From Streptomyces vietnamensis (GTDB lineage: Bacteria; Actinomycetota; Actinomycetes; Streptomycetales; Streptomycetaceae), in contig NZ_CP010407.1 in the NCBI RefSeq assembly GCF_000830005.1, positions 6,584,001-6,648,000 on the forward strand: a DNA stretch of 64,000 nucleotides. The letters run 5' to 3'. Both the position numbers and the translations under genes were made by a program. Positions 49,948 through 58,571 of this stretch are shown one piece after another; positions within the stretch are counted from its first letter, which is position 1, and every line of letters starts with the position of its first letter. The notes beneath the pieces were generated by a model. It searched no databases. It worked only from the letters and a program-made list of their open reading frames with translations, and was not told where the DNA came from.

Positions 49948-52290
49948 GTGGACCAGCTCACCGCCGAAGACCCGACACACGTGGGCCCGTACCGTCTCAT
50001 CGCCCGACTCGGGGCGGGCGGCATGGGCCTCGTCTACCTCGGTCGCGACGACGTCGGCCGTACGGTCGCCGTCAAGGTCGTCCAGTCCGAGTACGCCTCC
50101 CAGCCGGAGTTCCGCAGACGCTTCGCCCGCGAGGTGGCGGCCGCCCGAAGAGTGGGCGGCAGCTGGACCGCGGACGTCCTCGACGCGGACACCGACACCG
50201 GCGTCGCGGTGCCCTGGGTCGCCACCCAGTACATCGCCGGGCCCGACCTGACCACCGTCGTCGCCCGGGACTTCGGCCCGCTGCCCGAGCACTCCGTCCG
50301 CGTCCTCGCCAACCGCCTCGCCCTCGCGCTGCGGGTCGTGCACGACGCCGGCCTGATCCACCGCGACCTCAAACCGTCCAACGTCCTGGTCACGGTGGAC
50401 GGGCCCCGCGTCATCGACTTCGGCATCGCCCGCGCCATGGACAGCCTGGCCGGGGACAGCCTGCACACCCGCACCGGCATGCTGATCGGCTCGCCCGGCT
50501 TCATGTCCCCGGAGCAGGTCCGCGGCCTCGAACTCACCCCGGCCAGCGATGTGTTCTGCCTGGGTGCCGTCCTCGTGTACGCCGCCACCGGCCGCCTCCT
50601 CTTCGGCGCCACCGACACCGGTCTGAACGCCCACCTCTTCCGGGTCGCCGAGGAGGAACCCGACCTCACGGGCGTACCGGAATCACTGCTCGGCCTCGTC
50701 CGCGCCTGCCTGGAGAAGGACCCGGCCGCGCGGCCCACGCCCGAGCGGATCGCCGCCCTCACCGAGGGGGACGCCGGCGGGGTCTGGCTGCCGGGTGAGG
50801 TCCTGGTCCAACTGGGGCGACACGCGGCGCAGTTGCTGGACTACGTACCGGCGGCGCGCGCGGAGGCGCCGGCTGATCGGCCCGTGGTGCGACCGGCCGC
50901 TCAGCCCGTGACGGAGACGGCGCCCCGCGACTCGGCACCCACGCACGTACCGGCACCCGCCTACACCCCGACGGCTCCGGCCCACGAGGTCCCCGCCCCG
51001 TCGACCGGCCGCGGCCGGGGCCTGGCGGTGATCGTGTTCGCTCAACTGGCGGTGCTGCTCGGGGCGGTGACGCAGGACCCCTTCGGCCTCGACCGGGAGA
51101 GCCCGGAGCTGTACTCCTTCGCCGTCCCCTTCGCGGCCTTCCTGCTGCTCGGCGGGCACCTCGCCGACCGGCTGGGTGGCAGGCGGACGCTGGTCGTCGG
51201 CCTGTCGGGCCTCGCGGCGGCCTGTGTGCTGGGAGGCTCGGCCTCCGCGATCGCCCCCACCCCCGCCGCGCTGATCACGGCCCGCGTCCTCCAGGGCGGC
51301 TTCGGCGCCCTGGTGACGGCGGCGGCGCTGACCCTGGTGGCCACCGCCTTCCCCGAACCGAAGGCACGGGCCAGGGCCTTCGGCGTCTACACCACGGCCG
51401 GCATCGGCGCGCCCGTCGTCGCGCTCCAGCTCGCGGGGTTGAACTGGGGCCCGGTCCTGGGCGTCGCCGCCCTCCTCGCCCTGATCGCCCTGGCTGGGAC
51501 GCGCGCCCTGCCGCACGACCGCCCGGACCGCACCGGCACCCGCTTCGACCTGCCCGGAGTCCTGCTCGGCACCTTCGCGATCGCCCTGCTCCTGTACGGC
51601 TCCACCAAGGCGACGCACGGCTGGGGCACCCCCCTGGCCATGGGCCTGCTCATCGGAGGCACGGCCCTGCTCGGGGCCTTCCTGGGACGGCAGAGCGCCG
51701 CGACGAACCCGCTGCTGCCCCCGTACGTCCTCAAGGACCGCAACAGGCTCGGCGGCCTCCTCGCCATGCTCCTCGCCGGCGTCGGCATCCTCGCCCTGCT
51801 GCCGCCCCTGGCGTCGATCCTGACGTGGGACCTCGGGTACTCCCCGTCCCAGGCCGGTCTCGCCCTGCTGCCCATGGTCGCCGCACTCGCCGTCGCCGCC
51901 GTCCAGGTCGCCCCGCGCCTGCTGCGCCGGGGCGTCGCGCCCCGCGTCCTCGTCGTGGCGGGCCTGGTACTCACCCCGCTCGGCGTGGCCCTGACCATCG
52001 TCGGGATCGAGAACGGCGCCGGATACGCGGTGCTGCTCCCGGCCACGGTCCTCGCGGGTCTCGGGGCCGGCCTGGCCTTCATGCCGCTCTTCGCCACGGT
52101 GGTTGCCGCCGGCCTCGGCCGGCACACGGGAGCGGCGGCCGCCGCGGTCGTCACGGCCCAGACGCTGGGCACGGACTTCGGCGCGGCAGCCGCCATCGGC
52201 TACGGCGGGCCGCCCTGGTGGGCGATCGTCGTCCTGCTGCTCGCGGGGCTCGTCGCGGGCCTGATGGTGACGACCAGGGCGACGGCCTAG
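49948..52290 (+). CDS. Ser/Thr protein kinase fused to an MFS transporter
   Basis: 780 residues. Kinase at about 14-275, complete: G-loop GAGGMG 22-27, Lys43, HRD 138-140, Asn145, DFG 157-159 and GSPGFMSPE 181-189. A Pro/Ala linker (about 290-350) follows, then a DHA2-type MFS half with many helices from about 355 to 777, including the motif A loop GGHLADRLGGRRTL and RVLQGGFGALVTAAALTLVA. So a cytoplasmic kinase takes the place of the usual single-pass sensor kinase, tethered to a transporter. The frame is continuous with no sign of sequencing error. The kinase may gate the transporter, or the transporter may act as sensor; both are inference. It is a single gene, apparently leaderless. Confidence 0.92.
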   Translation: MDQLTAEDPTHVGPYRLIARLGAGGMGLVYLGRDDVGRTVAVKVVQSEYASQPEFRRRFAREVAAARRVGGSWTADVLDADTDTGVAVPWVATQYIAGPDLTTVVARDFGPLPEHSVRVLANRLALALRVVHDAGLIHRDLKPSNVLVTVDGPRVIDFGIARAMDSLAGDSLHTRTGMLIGSPGFMSPEQVRGLELTPASDVFCLGAVLVYAATGRLLFGATDTGLNAHLFRVAEEEPDLTGVPESLLGLVRACLEKDPAARPTPERIAALTEGDAGGVWLPGEVLVQLGRHAAQLLDYVPAARAEAPADRPVVRPAAQPVTETAPRDSAPTHVPAPAYTPTAPAHEVPAPSTGRGRGLAVIVFAQLAVLLGAVTQDPFGLDRESPELYSFAVPFAAFLLLGGHLADRLGGRRTLVVGLSGLAAACVLGGSASAIAPTPAALITARVLQGGFGALVTAAALTLVATAFPEPKARARAFGVYTTAGIGAPVVALQLAGLNWGPVLGVAALLALIALAGTRALPHDRPDRTGTRFDLPGVLLGTFAIALLLYGSTKATHGWGTPLAMGLLIGGTALLGAFLGRQSAATNPLLPPYVLKDRNRLGGLLAMLLAGVGILALLPPLASILTWDLGYSPSQAGLALLPMVAALAVAAVQVAPRLLRRGVAPRVLVVAGLVLTPLGVALTIVGIENGAGYAVLLPATVLAGLGAGLAFMPLFATVVAAGLGRHTGAAAAAVVTAQTLGTDFGAAAAIGYGGPPWWAIVVLLLAGLVAGLMVTTRATA

Positions 52291-52523
52291 ACGCCCAGCA
52301 GGCCCCGGAGGTGGGCGCAGGCCGCCGCCTCCGTGTCGTGCGTGGCGACCGGCTCGTACGCGCCCCGCTCGTACACCCCGGTCTCCCAGCCGTCGGCACC
52401 CCTCCGCAGATAGACGAAGTCCGGCGGGGTGGGCGCCGGTTCGTGGACGCCCTCGATCCAGTAGTACGCGGCGGGCACCCCGGCCTCCCGGAGTGCCCGT
52501 TCCAGCGATTGACGGTCGGTCAC
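52287..52523 (-). CDS. small protein overlapping the TNT toxin gene; candidate immunity factor
   Basis: 78 residues from a GTG that overlaps the toxin stop (GTGA), so translation is coupled. Acidic, soluble, no signal: TDRQSLERALREAGVPAAYY, FVYLRRGADGWETGVYERG, ATHDTEAAACAHLRGLLGV. No family is recognised. Position directly behind a secreted TNT-domain gene, overlapping it, and small acidic character fit an intracellular immunity protein, as IFT is for the mycobacterial TNT. That is inference from context. Its last 4 bp overlap the convergent kinase-MFS gene. Confidence 0.6.
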   Translation of the reverse strand: MTDRQSLERALREAGVPAAYYWIEGVHEPAPTPPDFVYLRRGADGWETGVYERGAYEPVATHDTEAAACAHLRGLLGV

Positions 52524-53203
52524 GCGGGGACGCGCACCAGGTAGCCGTTGTCGAGCAGCCACTTCACGTTGAGGCGCTGGCCGTCGCCCGGGTTCAGGAA
52601 CGCCGGGTCCAGCTTGATCTGGCGGCCGCCGCCCGGCTGCTCGAACCAGGGCGCGATGGAGCCCTCCCAGACGACGAAGCTCTTCGTCACCTCGTACAGG
52701 TGGTAGTCGCAGGGGAAGGCCGCGTCACGGGTGTTGAGGTTCTGCGGGGGAAGCGCCCGCTTGGCGTAGGCGTCGCCGGCCGGGGCCAGGTAGGAGCCGT
52801 ACTCCGAGCCGAAGCGGTCCAGGCGCTCGCCCTCCTCCAGGAGCTCGGGCGCCTTGTCGACGGTGCCGTTGACCTCGCCGAAGCCGTCGTTCGGCGGGTA
52901 CTTCCAGCTGCCGGTGTCCGCCGGGCCCTCCCAGTACTTCTTGAGGAAGTCGGCGGACGAGAGCTGCCCGGTCCGGTGGTAGTGGTTGAGGAGCGGGCCC
53001 ACCGGCTCCTGCCACTTCTTCGGCAGGAACTTCGGGCCGAGCCGCTTGTCGCCCTCGAACTCCCCGGTGCAGGGCGCCGGGGGAGCGGCGACGGGCTTCT
53101 CGGCGGGGGCGGCCTGCGCCGCGGGGGCCGCGGCGAGGGCGGCGGTGACGCCCATGGCGGCGAGGACTGCACGGATCCTGAGGACGGTACGGCTGCGCTC
53201 CAC
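52520..53203 (-). CDS. secreted TNT-domain protein, predicted NAD+ glycohydrolase toxin
   Basis: 227 residues from a GTG. Signal peptide 1-31 (TVLRIRAVLAAMGVTAALAA, then AQA-AP). The TNT domain fills the rest: YPPNDGFGEVNG near 102, LDRFGSEYGSYLAPAG with Arg130 and Tyr138, RALPPQNLNT with Arg149, DYHLYEV with His168 and APWFEQPGGGRQ with Gln189. These match the residues reported for the tuberculosis necrotizing toxin. Cys45 and Cys165 may form a disulfide. No long channel or secretion-system domain is attached, so it is a stand-alone exported NADase. Targets (competitors, predators, hosts) are unknown. Confidence 0.85.
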   Translation of the reverse strand: MERSRTVLRIRAVLAAMGVTAALAAAPAAQAAPAEKPVAAPPAPCTGEFEGDKRLGPKFLPKKWQEPVGPLLNHYHRTGQLSSADFLKKYWEGPADTGSWKYPPNDGFGEVNGTVDKAPELLEEGERLDRFGSEYGSYLAPAGDAYAKRALPPQNLNTRDAAFPCDYHLYEVTKSFVVWEGSIAPWFEQPGGGRQIKLDPAFLNPGDGQRLNVKWLLDNGYLVRVPA

Positions 53204-53319
53204 GCGGAGGCTCCCTGAGGTGGGGTGGGTGGTCAGTGGCGCCGCACACGGTAGTGGATCACGTGCTCAGAGTGATCGAACGCGGGCGGAAACCGGCCAT
53301 GTGTGTTCGTCGGGTCCGG

Positions 53320-53396
53320 TCGGACCTTTCGGGCGGGCCTTTCGGTCGGGCCTTCCGCCAGGGCTTCCGGTCAGGCCTTCCGGTCAGGCCTTTCGG
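53320..53396. repeat. 13-bp tandem array, six copies, at the 3' end of a TetR gene
   Basis: Units of the form TCRGGCCTTYCGG from 53320 to 53396 (one unit is a base shorter). The last two units contain the stop and final codons of the TetR gene. The remainder of 53204-53319 is the toxin promoter side; no clear element found. Confidence 0.8.
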
Positions 53397-53986
53397 AGGC
53401 CGCTGAGCAGCAGTTCGGCCAGCTGGTCGTACGCCTCGGCGTCGGCCAGACCGGTCGCCGCGGCCACCTGGCGCCGCTGGATGCGGACCATCACCGAGGA
53501 GATGACGTCGGCCGCGAAGGTCACGTGCACCTCGCGGAACACCCCGGCCCGCACGCCCTCCTCGATGAGCTGCTGCACCCGGCCCGCCGCCGCGCGCGTG
53601 TTGCGCTCGTACACCTCCGCCGCCGGCTCGAAGGCCGCCACGTCGTCGAAGAACTGCGGCGAGACGGGGGCCAGCTCGGCCGAAACCGCCCGCAGATAGG
53701 CGGCGAGCCGCTCGGCCGGATCCGTCGCGGCGGCGAGGACCGCCTCGACCCGGGCCGTGGCGCGCCGGAAGAAGTGCACGACCGCCGCCCGGACCAGCTG
53801 CTCCTTGCTGCCGGCCAGGCCGTACAGGGTCCGCTTCGAGCAGCGCAGCCGCGCGGCGAGGTCGTCGAGCGTCAGCCGGGCGAAGCCCTCGCCGACGAGC
53901 AGGGCGACGAGCTCCTCGAACAGGGCGGAGCGGCGTGCCGCTCCGCGGCCCGTCAGCTTGGGGGCGTCGGCGGAGGTCTCGATCAC
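53384..53986 (-). CDS. TetR-family regulator divergent from an acyl-CoA dehydrogenase
   Basis: 200 residues from GTG 53986. N-terminal TetR HTH: ALVGEGFARLTLDDLAARLR and CSKRTLYGLAGSKEQLVRAA. The C-terminal domain is all-helical, of the type seen with fatty-acid or aromatic ligands. It is divergent from an acyl-CoA dehydrogenase with a 14-bp perfect palindrome between, so it most likely represses that gene. Its C-terminus (LSGLRKA) is written by the edge of a tandem repeat array. Confidence 0.9.
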   Translation of the reverse strand: MIETSADAPKLTGRGAARRSALFEELVALLVGEGFARLTLDDLAARLRCSKRTLYGLAGSKEQLVRAAVVHFFRRATARVEAVLAAATDPAERLAAYLRAVSAELAPVSPQFFDDVAAFEPAAEVYERNTRAAAGRVQQLIEEGVRAGVFREVHVTFAADVISSVMVRIQRRQVAAATGLADAEAYDQLAELLLSGLRKA

Positions 53987-54051
53987 TCCGCCAGTATTCC
54001 AGGCCGCCGTTTCGGGGGGTTACGGCAGCACCCTTCTGCGCTACGCTAACC

Positions 54052-54065
54052 GGTACTGCAGTACC
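54052..54065. promoter_or_regulatory. TetR-type operator upstream of the acyl-CoA dehydrogenase
   Basis: GGTACTGCAGTACC, a perfect 14-bp palindrome, followed by a half-site AGTACC-like CAGTACCA at 54071. Lies between the two divergent starts. Confidence 0.7.
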
Positions 54066-54101
54066 TCCCCCAGTACCACTTTGCGCGCCGCTGGAGTCGC
54101 C

Positions 54102-55253
54102 ATGGATGTCGACCGCCTGCTTCCCACCCCCGAGGCAGCGGACCTCATCGCCCTCACCCGGGAGATCGCCGACAAGGAACTCTCTCCGCGGGTGGACGAG
54201 CACGAGGCCGCCGAGGCCTATCCCGAAGGGCTCTTCGCCACCCTCGGCGAGGCCGGACTCCTCGGCCTCCCGTACCCCGAGGAGTACGGCGGCGGAGGCC
54301 AGCCCTACGAGGTCTACCTCCAGGTCCTGGAGGAGCTCGCCGCGCGCTGGGCCGCCGTCGCCGTCGCCACCAGCGTCCACACCCTCGCCTGCCACCCCCT
54401 CCACACCTTCGGCACCGACGGGCAGAAGGAACGCTGGCTGCCCGCGATGCTGGAGGGCCGGGCCATCGGCGGCTACAGCCTCTCCGAGCCGCAGGCCGGC
54501 TCCGACGCCGCCGCCCTCACCTGCAAGGCCGAGCGCCAGGACGACGGCAGCGGCTACCGCGTCACCGGCACCAAGGCCTGGATCACCCACGGCGGCAAGG
54601 CCGACTTCTACGCCCTCTTCGCCCGCACCGCACCCGGCGGCCACGGCATCTCCTGCTTCCTCGCCCCCGGCGCCACCGAAGGGCTCTCGTTCGGCGCGCC
54701 CGAGCGCAAGATGGGCCTCCAGGCCGTCCCGACGACGGCCGCGTACTGGGACGGCGCCCTCATCGAGGAGGACCGGCGCATCGGGGACGAGGGCCAGGGC
54801 CTCCAGATCGCCTTCAGCGCCCTCGACAGCGGCCGCCTCGGCATCGCCGCCTGCGCGACGGGCCTCGCCCAGGCCGCGCTCGACGCCGCCGTCGTGTACG
54901 CCAACGAGCGCACCACCTTCGGCCGCAGGATCGTCGACCACCAGGGCCTCGGCTTCCTCCTCGCCGACATGGCCGCCGCCGTCGACGCGGCCCGCGCCAC
55001 CTATCTGGACGCGGCCCGCCGCCGCGACCTCGGCCGCCCCTTCAGCCGCCAGGCCAGCGCGGCGAAGCTCATCGCCACGGACACGGCCATGAGGGTCACC
55101 ACGGACGCCGTCCAGGTCTTCGGCGGCTACGGCTACACGCGGGACTTCCCGGTCGAGCGGTACATGCGCGAGGCGAAGATCATGCAGATCTTCGAAGGCA
55201 CGAACCAGATCCAGCGGCTCGTCATCAGCCGGGGGCTCGCCCGGCCCGCCTGA
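54102..55253 (+). CDS. acyl-CoA dehydrogenase
   Basis: 383 residues from ATG 54102 (GGAG upstream). Typical short-chain-type layout: GYSLSEPQAGSDAAALTCKA for FAD/substrate binding, KAWITHGGKADFYALFART, then the C-terminal helical bundle with QVFGGYGYTRDFPVERYMRE and the catalytic Glu in MQIFEGTNQIQRL. Oxidises an acyl-CoA to the enoyl-CoA; chain length cannot be read. Single gene under a divergent TetR regulator. Its end is tandemly duplicated. Confidence 0.93.
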   Translation: MDVDRLLPTPEAADLIALTREIADKELSPRVDEHEAAEAYPEGLFATLGEAGLLGLPYPEEYGGGGQPYEVYLQVLEELAARWAAVAVATSVHTLACHPLHTFGTDGQKERWLPAMLEGRAIGGYSLSEPQAGSDAAALTCKAERQDDGSGYRVTGTKAWITHGGKADFYALFARTAPGGHGISCFLAPGATEGLSFGAPERKMGLQAVPTTAAYWDGALIEEDRRIGDEGQGLQIAFSALDSGRLGIAACATGLAQAALDAAVVYANERTTFGRRIVDHQGLGFLLADMAAAVDAARATYLDAARRRDLGRPFSRQASAAKLIATDTAMRVTTDAVQVFGGYGYTRDFPVERYMREAKIMQIFEGTNQIQRLVISRGLARPA

Positions 55254-55285
55254 CCCGAGGTTCCCTCCTGACCCGAGGTTCCCTC
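55250..55285 (+). repeat. 18-bp exact tandem duplication at the acyl-CoA dehydrogenase stop
   Basis: CTGACCCGAGGTTCCCTC twice, at 55250-55267 and 55268-55285. The first copy contains the stop TGA. Confidence 0.9.
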
Positions 55286-55297
55286 CGCCCCCGGCAG

Positions 55298-56608
55298 CTA
55301 CGGAGCGCCGGGGGCGGACGCGTGTCGTGGTGGTGCCGCGGCGAGCAGCGCCGTGGCCGTCGCCGCCGTCAGGGCGGCCGGGAGCGACCAGGCCGCCAGG
55401 GGACCTGCGGCCGCGGCGCCCAGGGCGAAGCCGGTGATCTTGAGGCTCGCGCCGGTGGTGAAGATCTGACCGCGCAGATGGTCGGGGGACTCCCGGTGCC
55501 GCACCGCGAACAGGGCGGTCAGCTGGGGTCCTTCACCGAGTCCTGAGACGAGGAAGCCGGTCACGAGGGCTGCCGGGCTGCCCGTCAGGGCGAGCGCGGG
55601 GGCGACGGACTGGGCCAGGGCCCCGGCCCGTACGAGCGCGTCGGGGGAGAGGGGGAGCGGGAAGCGGGCGAGCAGGGCGTTGGCCGCGAGGGCGGAGACC
55701 GCCGCGCAGGAGAGCAGGACCGCGCCTCGACCGGCTCCGCCGAGGACCTGGGTGCCGAGGAGCGGGACGCAGGCGGTCAGCATGCCCTGGGCGGTGCAGG
55801 AGACGACGGAGGTACGGGTCGCCCGGGCCAGGCTCCGGTTCCGGAGGACGGCCCGGGTGCCGGCGACGAGCACGCGGCCGACGCGCGAGGGCCCCGGGAC
55901 ACGACGGGACGGGGCGGTCGTGAACGGCACGCGCGCGGCCTGAGGGGCCCGGGCGCGCGAGGCCCGTGGCTCCTGGGCTCGGCCGGCACGTGCCTTCCGG
56001 GCCTGCGGGGCGTGTGGCTCATCCGGTCGGGCGGCCCGACGCGGGACGGCCCACGCCGCCGGGGCCGCCGCGGCGACGAAGGCCGCCGCCAGTACCACCG
56101 CCGTCGGTGCGCCCAGGCCCTCCGCCGCCCCGCCCGCCAGCGCCGGGCCCGCCAGGGCCGCCGCGGTGAAGGTCAGCGAGTCGAGCGCGTTCGCCCGGGG
56201 GAGGCGCTCCGGGCCCGCCACCCGGGGCAGCTGGGCCGACCAGCCTCCCGAGAGGGCCGGACCCACGAGGCCCGTGAGGAACGCCGTCGCCACCGTGACG
56301 GCGAACGGCAGGCGGCCGAGCCCGATCAGTACGAGCGTCAGGCCCGTCGCGTACAGGACGAGCGCTGCGGCGAGCAGACGGCCTGGGCGCGCCACCCCGT
56401 CGAGGAACGCGCCGAGCACCGGTCCGCCGAGCGCGGCGGAGACGCTGACGGCCGCGAGCAGTGCCGACGCCTCCGCCGTTGACCCGGCGAGCGCGAAACC
56501 GGCCAGGAGCAGCGCCGGTCCGGCCGCCTCGTCCCCGATACGGGCCAGCAGCGCCCCGGTCAGATACGTGTGGGTCCGCATCCGCAGGACCGTACGGAGG
56601 TAACTCAA
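55298..56608 (-). CDS. MFS transporter
   Basis: 436 residues if the TTG at 56608 is used; an ATG at 56581 gives 427. Twelve-helix pattern in two halves; GPVLGAFLDGVARPGRLLAA is the motif A region. The central loop (about 190-245) is unusually long and basic (RKARAGRAQEPRASRARAPQ), made of repeated Arg-Ala units. No substrate clue. Divergent from the CGNR gene; the TTG start would leave only 11 bp between the genes. Confidence 0.82.
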   Translation of the reverse strand: MSYLRTVLRMRTHTYLTGALLARIGDEAAGPALLLAGFALAGSTAEASALLAAVSVSAALGGPVLGAFLDGVARPGRLLAAALVLYATGLTLVLIGLGRLPFAVTVATAFLTGLVGPALSGGWSAQLPRVAGPERLPRANALDSLTFTAAALAGPALAGGAAEGLGAPTAVVLAAAFVAAAAPAAWAVPRRAARPDEPHAPQARKARAGRAQEPRASRARAPQAARVPFTTAPSRRVPGPSRVGRVLVAGTRAVLRNRSLARATRTSVVSCTAQGMLTACVPLLGTQVLGGAGRGAVLLSCAAVSALAANALLARFPLPLSPDALVRAGALAQSVAPALALTGSPAALVTGFLVSGLGEGPQLTALFAVRHRESPDHLRGQIFTTGASLKITGFALGAAAAGPLAAWSLPAALTAATATALLAAAPPRHASAPGAP

Positions 56609-56619
56609 AACTTCGCAAG

Positions 56620-57222
56620 ATGCGTTACATTCCGGAGGTGTCCGATGCCGACTGGTCCACCCGTCACTCCGTCCTGACCACAGCCCGCCGCACCGCCGCC
56701 CTCCTCAACGTGCTCGCCGACGACCGGCCCGACCCGGGCCACGTGGCCTCCGTGCTCCTGGAGTACGGGGAAGCAGGACCCATCGAGCTCGGGCCCGACG
56801 AGGTCGACGAGATGCGCGTCGCCGCCGCCCTCCTGCGGCAGGTCTTCGCCGCCGCGACCGCCGACGAGGCCGCCCTCGTCCTCAACCGGCTCCTGCGGGA
56901 GCACACCGGCCCGCTTCGGCTGACCTCGCACGGCGGCACCACGCCCTGGCACGCGCACATCGACCGGGACGACGACGCGCCCTGGGCCGAGTGGCTGCTC
57001 GCCTCCTCCTGCATGGCGCTCGCCGTCCTCCTCTGGGACCTCCAGCGCCCGCCCGGCAGGACCTGCGCCTCGGGCAGCTGCCGGAACGTCTTCGTCGCGC
57101 AGGGCAGCGGGCCGGAGCGCCGTTACTGCTCCCGGCGCTGCGCCACCCGCGAGCGGGTCGCGGCGCACCGGGGCCGGCACTCCGCCGGGGGCTCAGGCGA
57201 CGCCGCGCAGGGGCCTGCGTGA
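56620..57222 (+). CDS. CGNR zinc-finger (ABATE-type) regulator
   Basis: 200 residues. The N-terminal stress-response helical domain (about 1-145) precedes a C-terminal CGNR finger: CASGSCRNVFVAQGSGPERR, then YCSRRCATRERVAAHR with the four Cys. Such proteins are predicted DNA-binding regulators. Here CGNR reads CRNVF, a mild variant. Divergent from the MFS transporter, which may be its target. Its 3' end overlaps the ankyrin gene by 30 bp. Confidence 0.85.
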   Translation: MRYIPEVSDADWSTRHSVLTTARRTAALLNVLADDRPDPGHVASVLLEYGEAGPIELGPDEVDEMRVAAALLRQVFAAATADEAALVLNRLLREHTGPLRLTSHGGTTPWHAHIDRDDDAPWAEWLLASSCMALAVLLWDLQRPPGRTCASGSCRNVFVAQGSGPERRYCSRRCATRERVAAHRGRHSAGGSGDAAQGPA

Positions 57223-57816
57223 GGCCGCCGCTCCGAGCAGGGCGGCGATCTCCGTGAGGCCGTGGCGTTCGGCGTGGTGGAGGGCCGTGCGGCCGTAGGG
57301 GTCGGGGAGTTCGGGATCGGCGCCCGATGCGAGGAGCAGGGCGACGACCTTCTGGTGGGCGCTGCCTCCGTCGCCGAGGATCACGGCCTCCAGGAGCGCG
57401 GTCCAGCCGAGCCGGTTGACGTGGTCGACGTCGATCGCGGTCTCGTGGAGCACGGCCCGGACGTACGGCACGTGGCCGCGCTCGGCGGCGGGGATCAGCG
57501 CGGTGCCGCCGTAGCGGTTGGTCAGCTGCAGGTCCGGGCCCGCCGGGAGCAGGGTCCGCATCATGGCGACGCTGCCCGTGACGCCGGTGACCAGCCAGGG
57601 GCTGTCGGACCGGTCGTCCTGCGCGTTCGGGTCGGCGCCCGCGGCGAGGAGCTCCCGCGCGGCGGGGACGTGGTCGCGGAGCGCGGCCCGCAGCAGCGGG
57701 GTGCGGCGGTGCCGGTCGCGGACGTCGACGCGGGCGCCCGCGTCGAGGGCCGCGCGGACGGCGACGGCGTCACCGTGCGCGGCGGCCGCCAGGAGGGTGT
57801 GGTCGAGCGCGTTCAT
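57193..57816 (-). CDS. ankyrin-repeat protein
   Basis: 207 residues, about five ankyrin repeats from residue 5 to 195: HTLLAAAAHGDAVAVRAALD, TPLLRAALRDHVPAARELLA, TALIPAAERGHVPYVRAVLH and TALHHAERHGLTEIAALLGA. Cytoplasmic by lack of signal. Ankyrin repeats bind other proteins; the partner is not evident. Convergent with the CGNR gene. The HbpS-like gene lies 36 bp upstream on the same strand and could be co-transcribed. Confidence 0.9.
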   Translation of the reverse strand: MNALDHTLLAAAAHGDAVAVRAALDAGARVDVRDRHRRTPLLRAALRDHVPAARELLAAGADPNAQDDRSDSPWLVTGVTGSVAMMRTLLPAGPDLQLTNRYGGTALIPAAERGHVPYVRAVLHETAIDVDHVNRLGWTALLEAVILGDGGSAHQKVVALLLASGADPELPDPYGRTALHHAERHGLTEIAALLGAAASRRPLRGVA

Positions 57817-57852
57817 GGCGGGTTCCTCGTACGCGGGCGCCTGCCCTGGGGC

Positions 57853-58428
57853 TTACCTGCCGAGGGCGGCCACGCCGGCCTGGGCGAACTTCTCGTCGAG
57901 GTCGCCCGAGGGGGCGCCGGCGACGCCGATGCCCGCGATCGGGGCGCCCTTGGCGGTGACGGGGGCACCACCGGCGAGGAACAGGGTGCCGGGGATGTCC
58001 TTCAGGGTCGGCGCGTTGGCCAGGCGGCCGGCGAGGACGGAGGTCGGGGCGTTCCAGGAGACGGCCGTGAAGGCCTTGCGCTCGGCGGACTCGTAGGACT
58101 GCGGGCCGGCGCCGTCGCCGCGCAGGGTGACGATGGTGTTGCCGTTGCGGTCGACGACCGCGACGGACACCCGCTGGTTCTCCTTCTCGGCGGCGTCGAG
58201 GGTCGCCCGGGCGGCCTTCGACGCGGTCTCGATCGTCAGGTGCGTGGAACGGGTCGTGTTCTTGTTCTTGGCGTCCGCTTTGGCGGTGGCGGCGGTCGGC
58301 GCGGCCGCCGTGTCCTCGCCGGTGGCGCTCGCGGAGTAGGCCCCGAAGCCGCCGAGGGCGAGGGCGGCGACGATCGCGCCACCGGTCACGACACGGGTGC
58401 GCGAGGAGGCCTTCTTCACGTGCTTCAT
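57853..58428 (-). CDS. secreted GlcG/HbpS-family heme-binding-type protein
   Basis: 191 residues from ATG 58428 (GGAGCA upstream). Signal peptide 1-36 (TRVVTGGAIVAALALGGFGA). The mature part is a single GlcG/HbpS domain: VSVAVVDRNGNTIVTLRGDG, ERKAFTAVSWNAPTSVLAG and GAPIAGIGVAGAPSGDLDEK. HbpS of Streptomyces reticuli is a secreted octamer that binds heme and talks to the SenS/SenR system; no sensor kinase is near here. Heme binding is therefore a family expectation only. Confidence 0.85.
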   Translation of the reverse strand: MKHVKKASSRTRVVTGGAIVAALALGGFGAYSASATGEDTAAAPTAATAKADAKNKNTTRSTHLTIETASKAARATLDAAEKENQRVSVAVVDRNGNTIVTLRGDGAGPQSYESAERKAFTAVSWNAPTSVLAGRLANAPTLKDIPGTLFLAGGAPVTAKGAPIAGIGVAGAPSGDLDEKFAQAGVAALGR

Positions 58429-58571
58429 GGGATCTGCTCCAGTGAACTCGGGGAACCGCGGGGGCCGTCGGGAAGCCGTGGCCCGTTCTGCTTCCCATCC
58501 TGGTGCCGTACCCTGCCGCCGCCCGTCGTCGTCCCGGCTGCACCCGGCTCCCCGGGCGGTGGACCCCGGGG

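Noticed and set aside
53320..53396. Origin-type iterons or CRISPR repeats
   Set aside because: Thirteen-base contiguous units at a gene end, no DnaA-box-like sequence, no spacers and no replication gene nearby.
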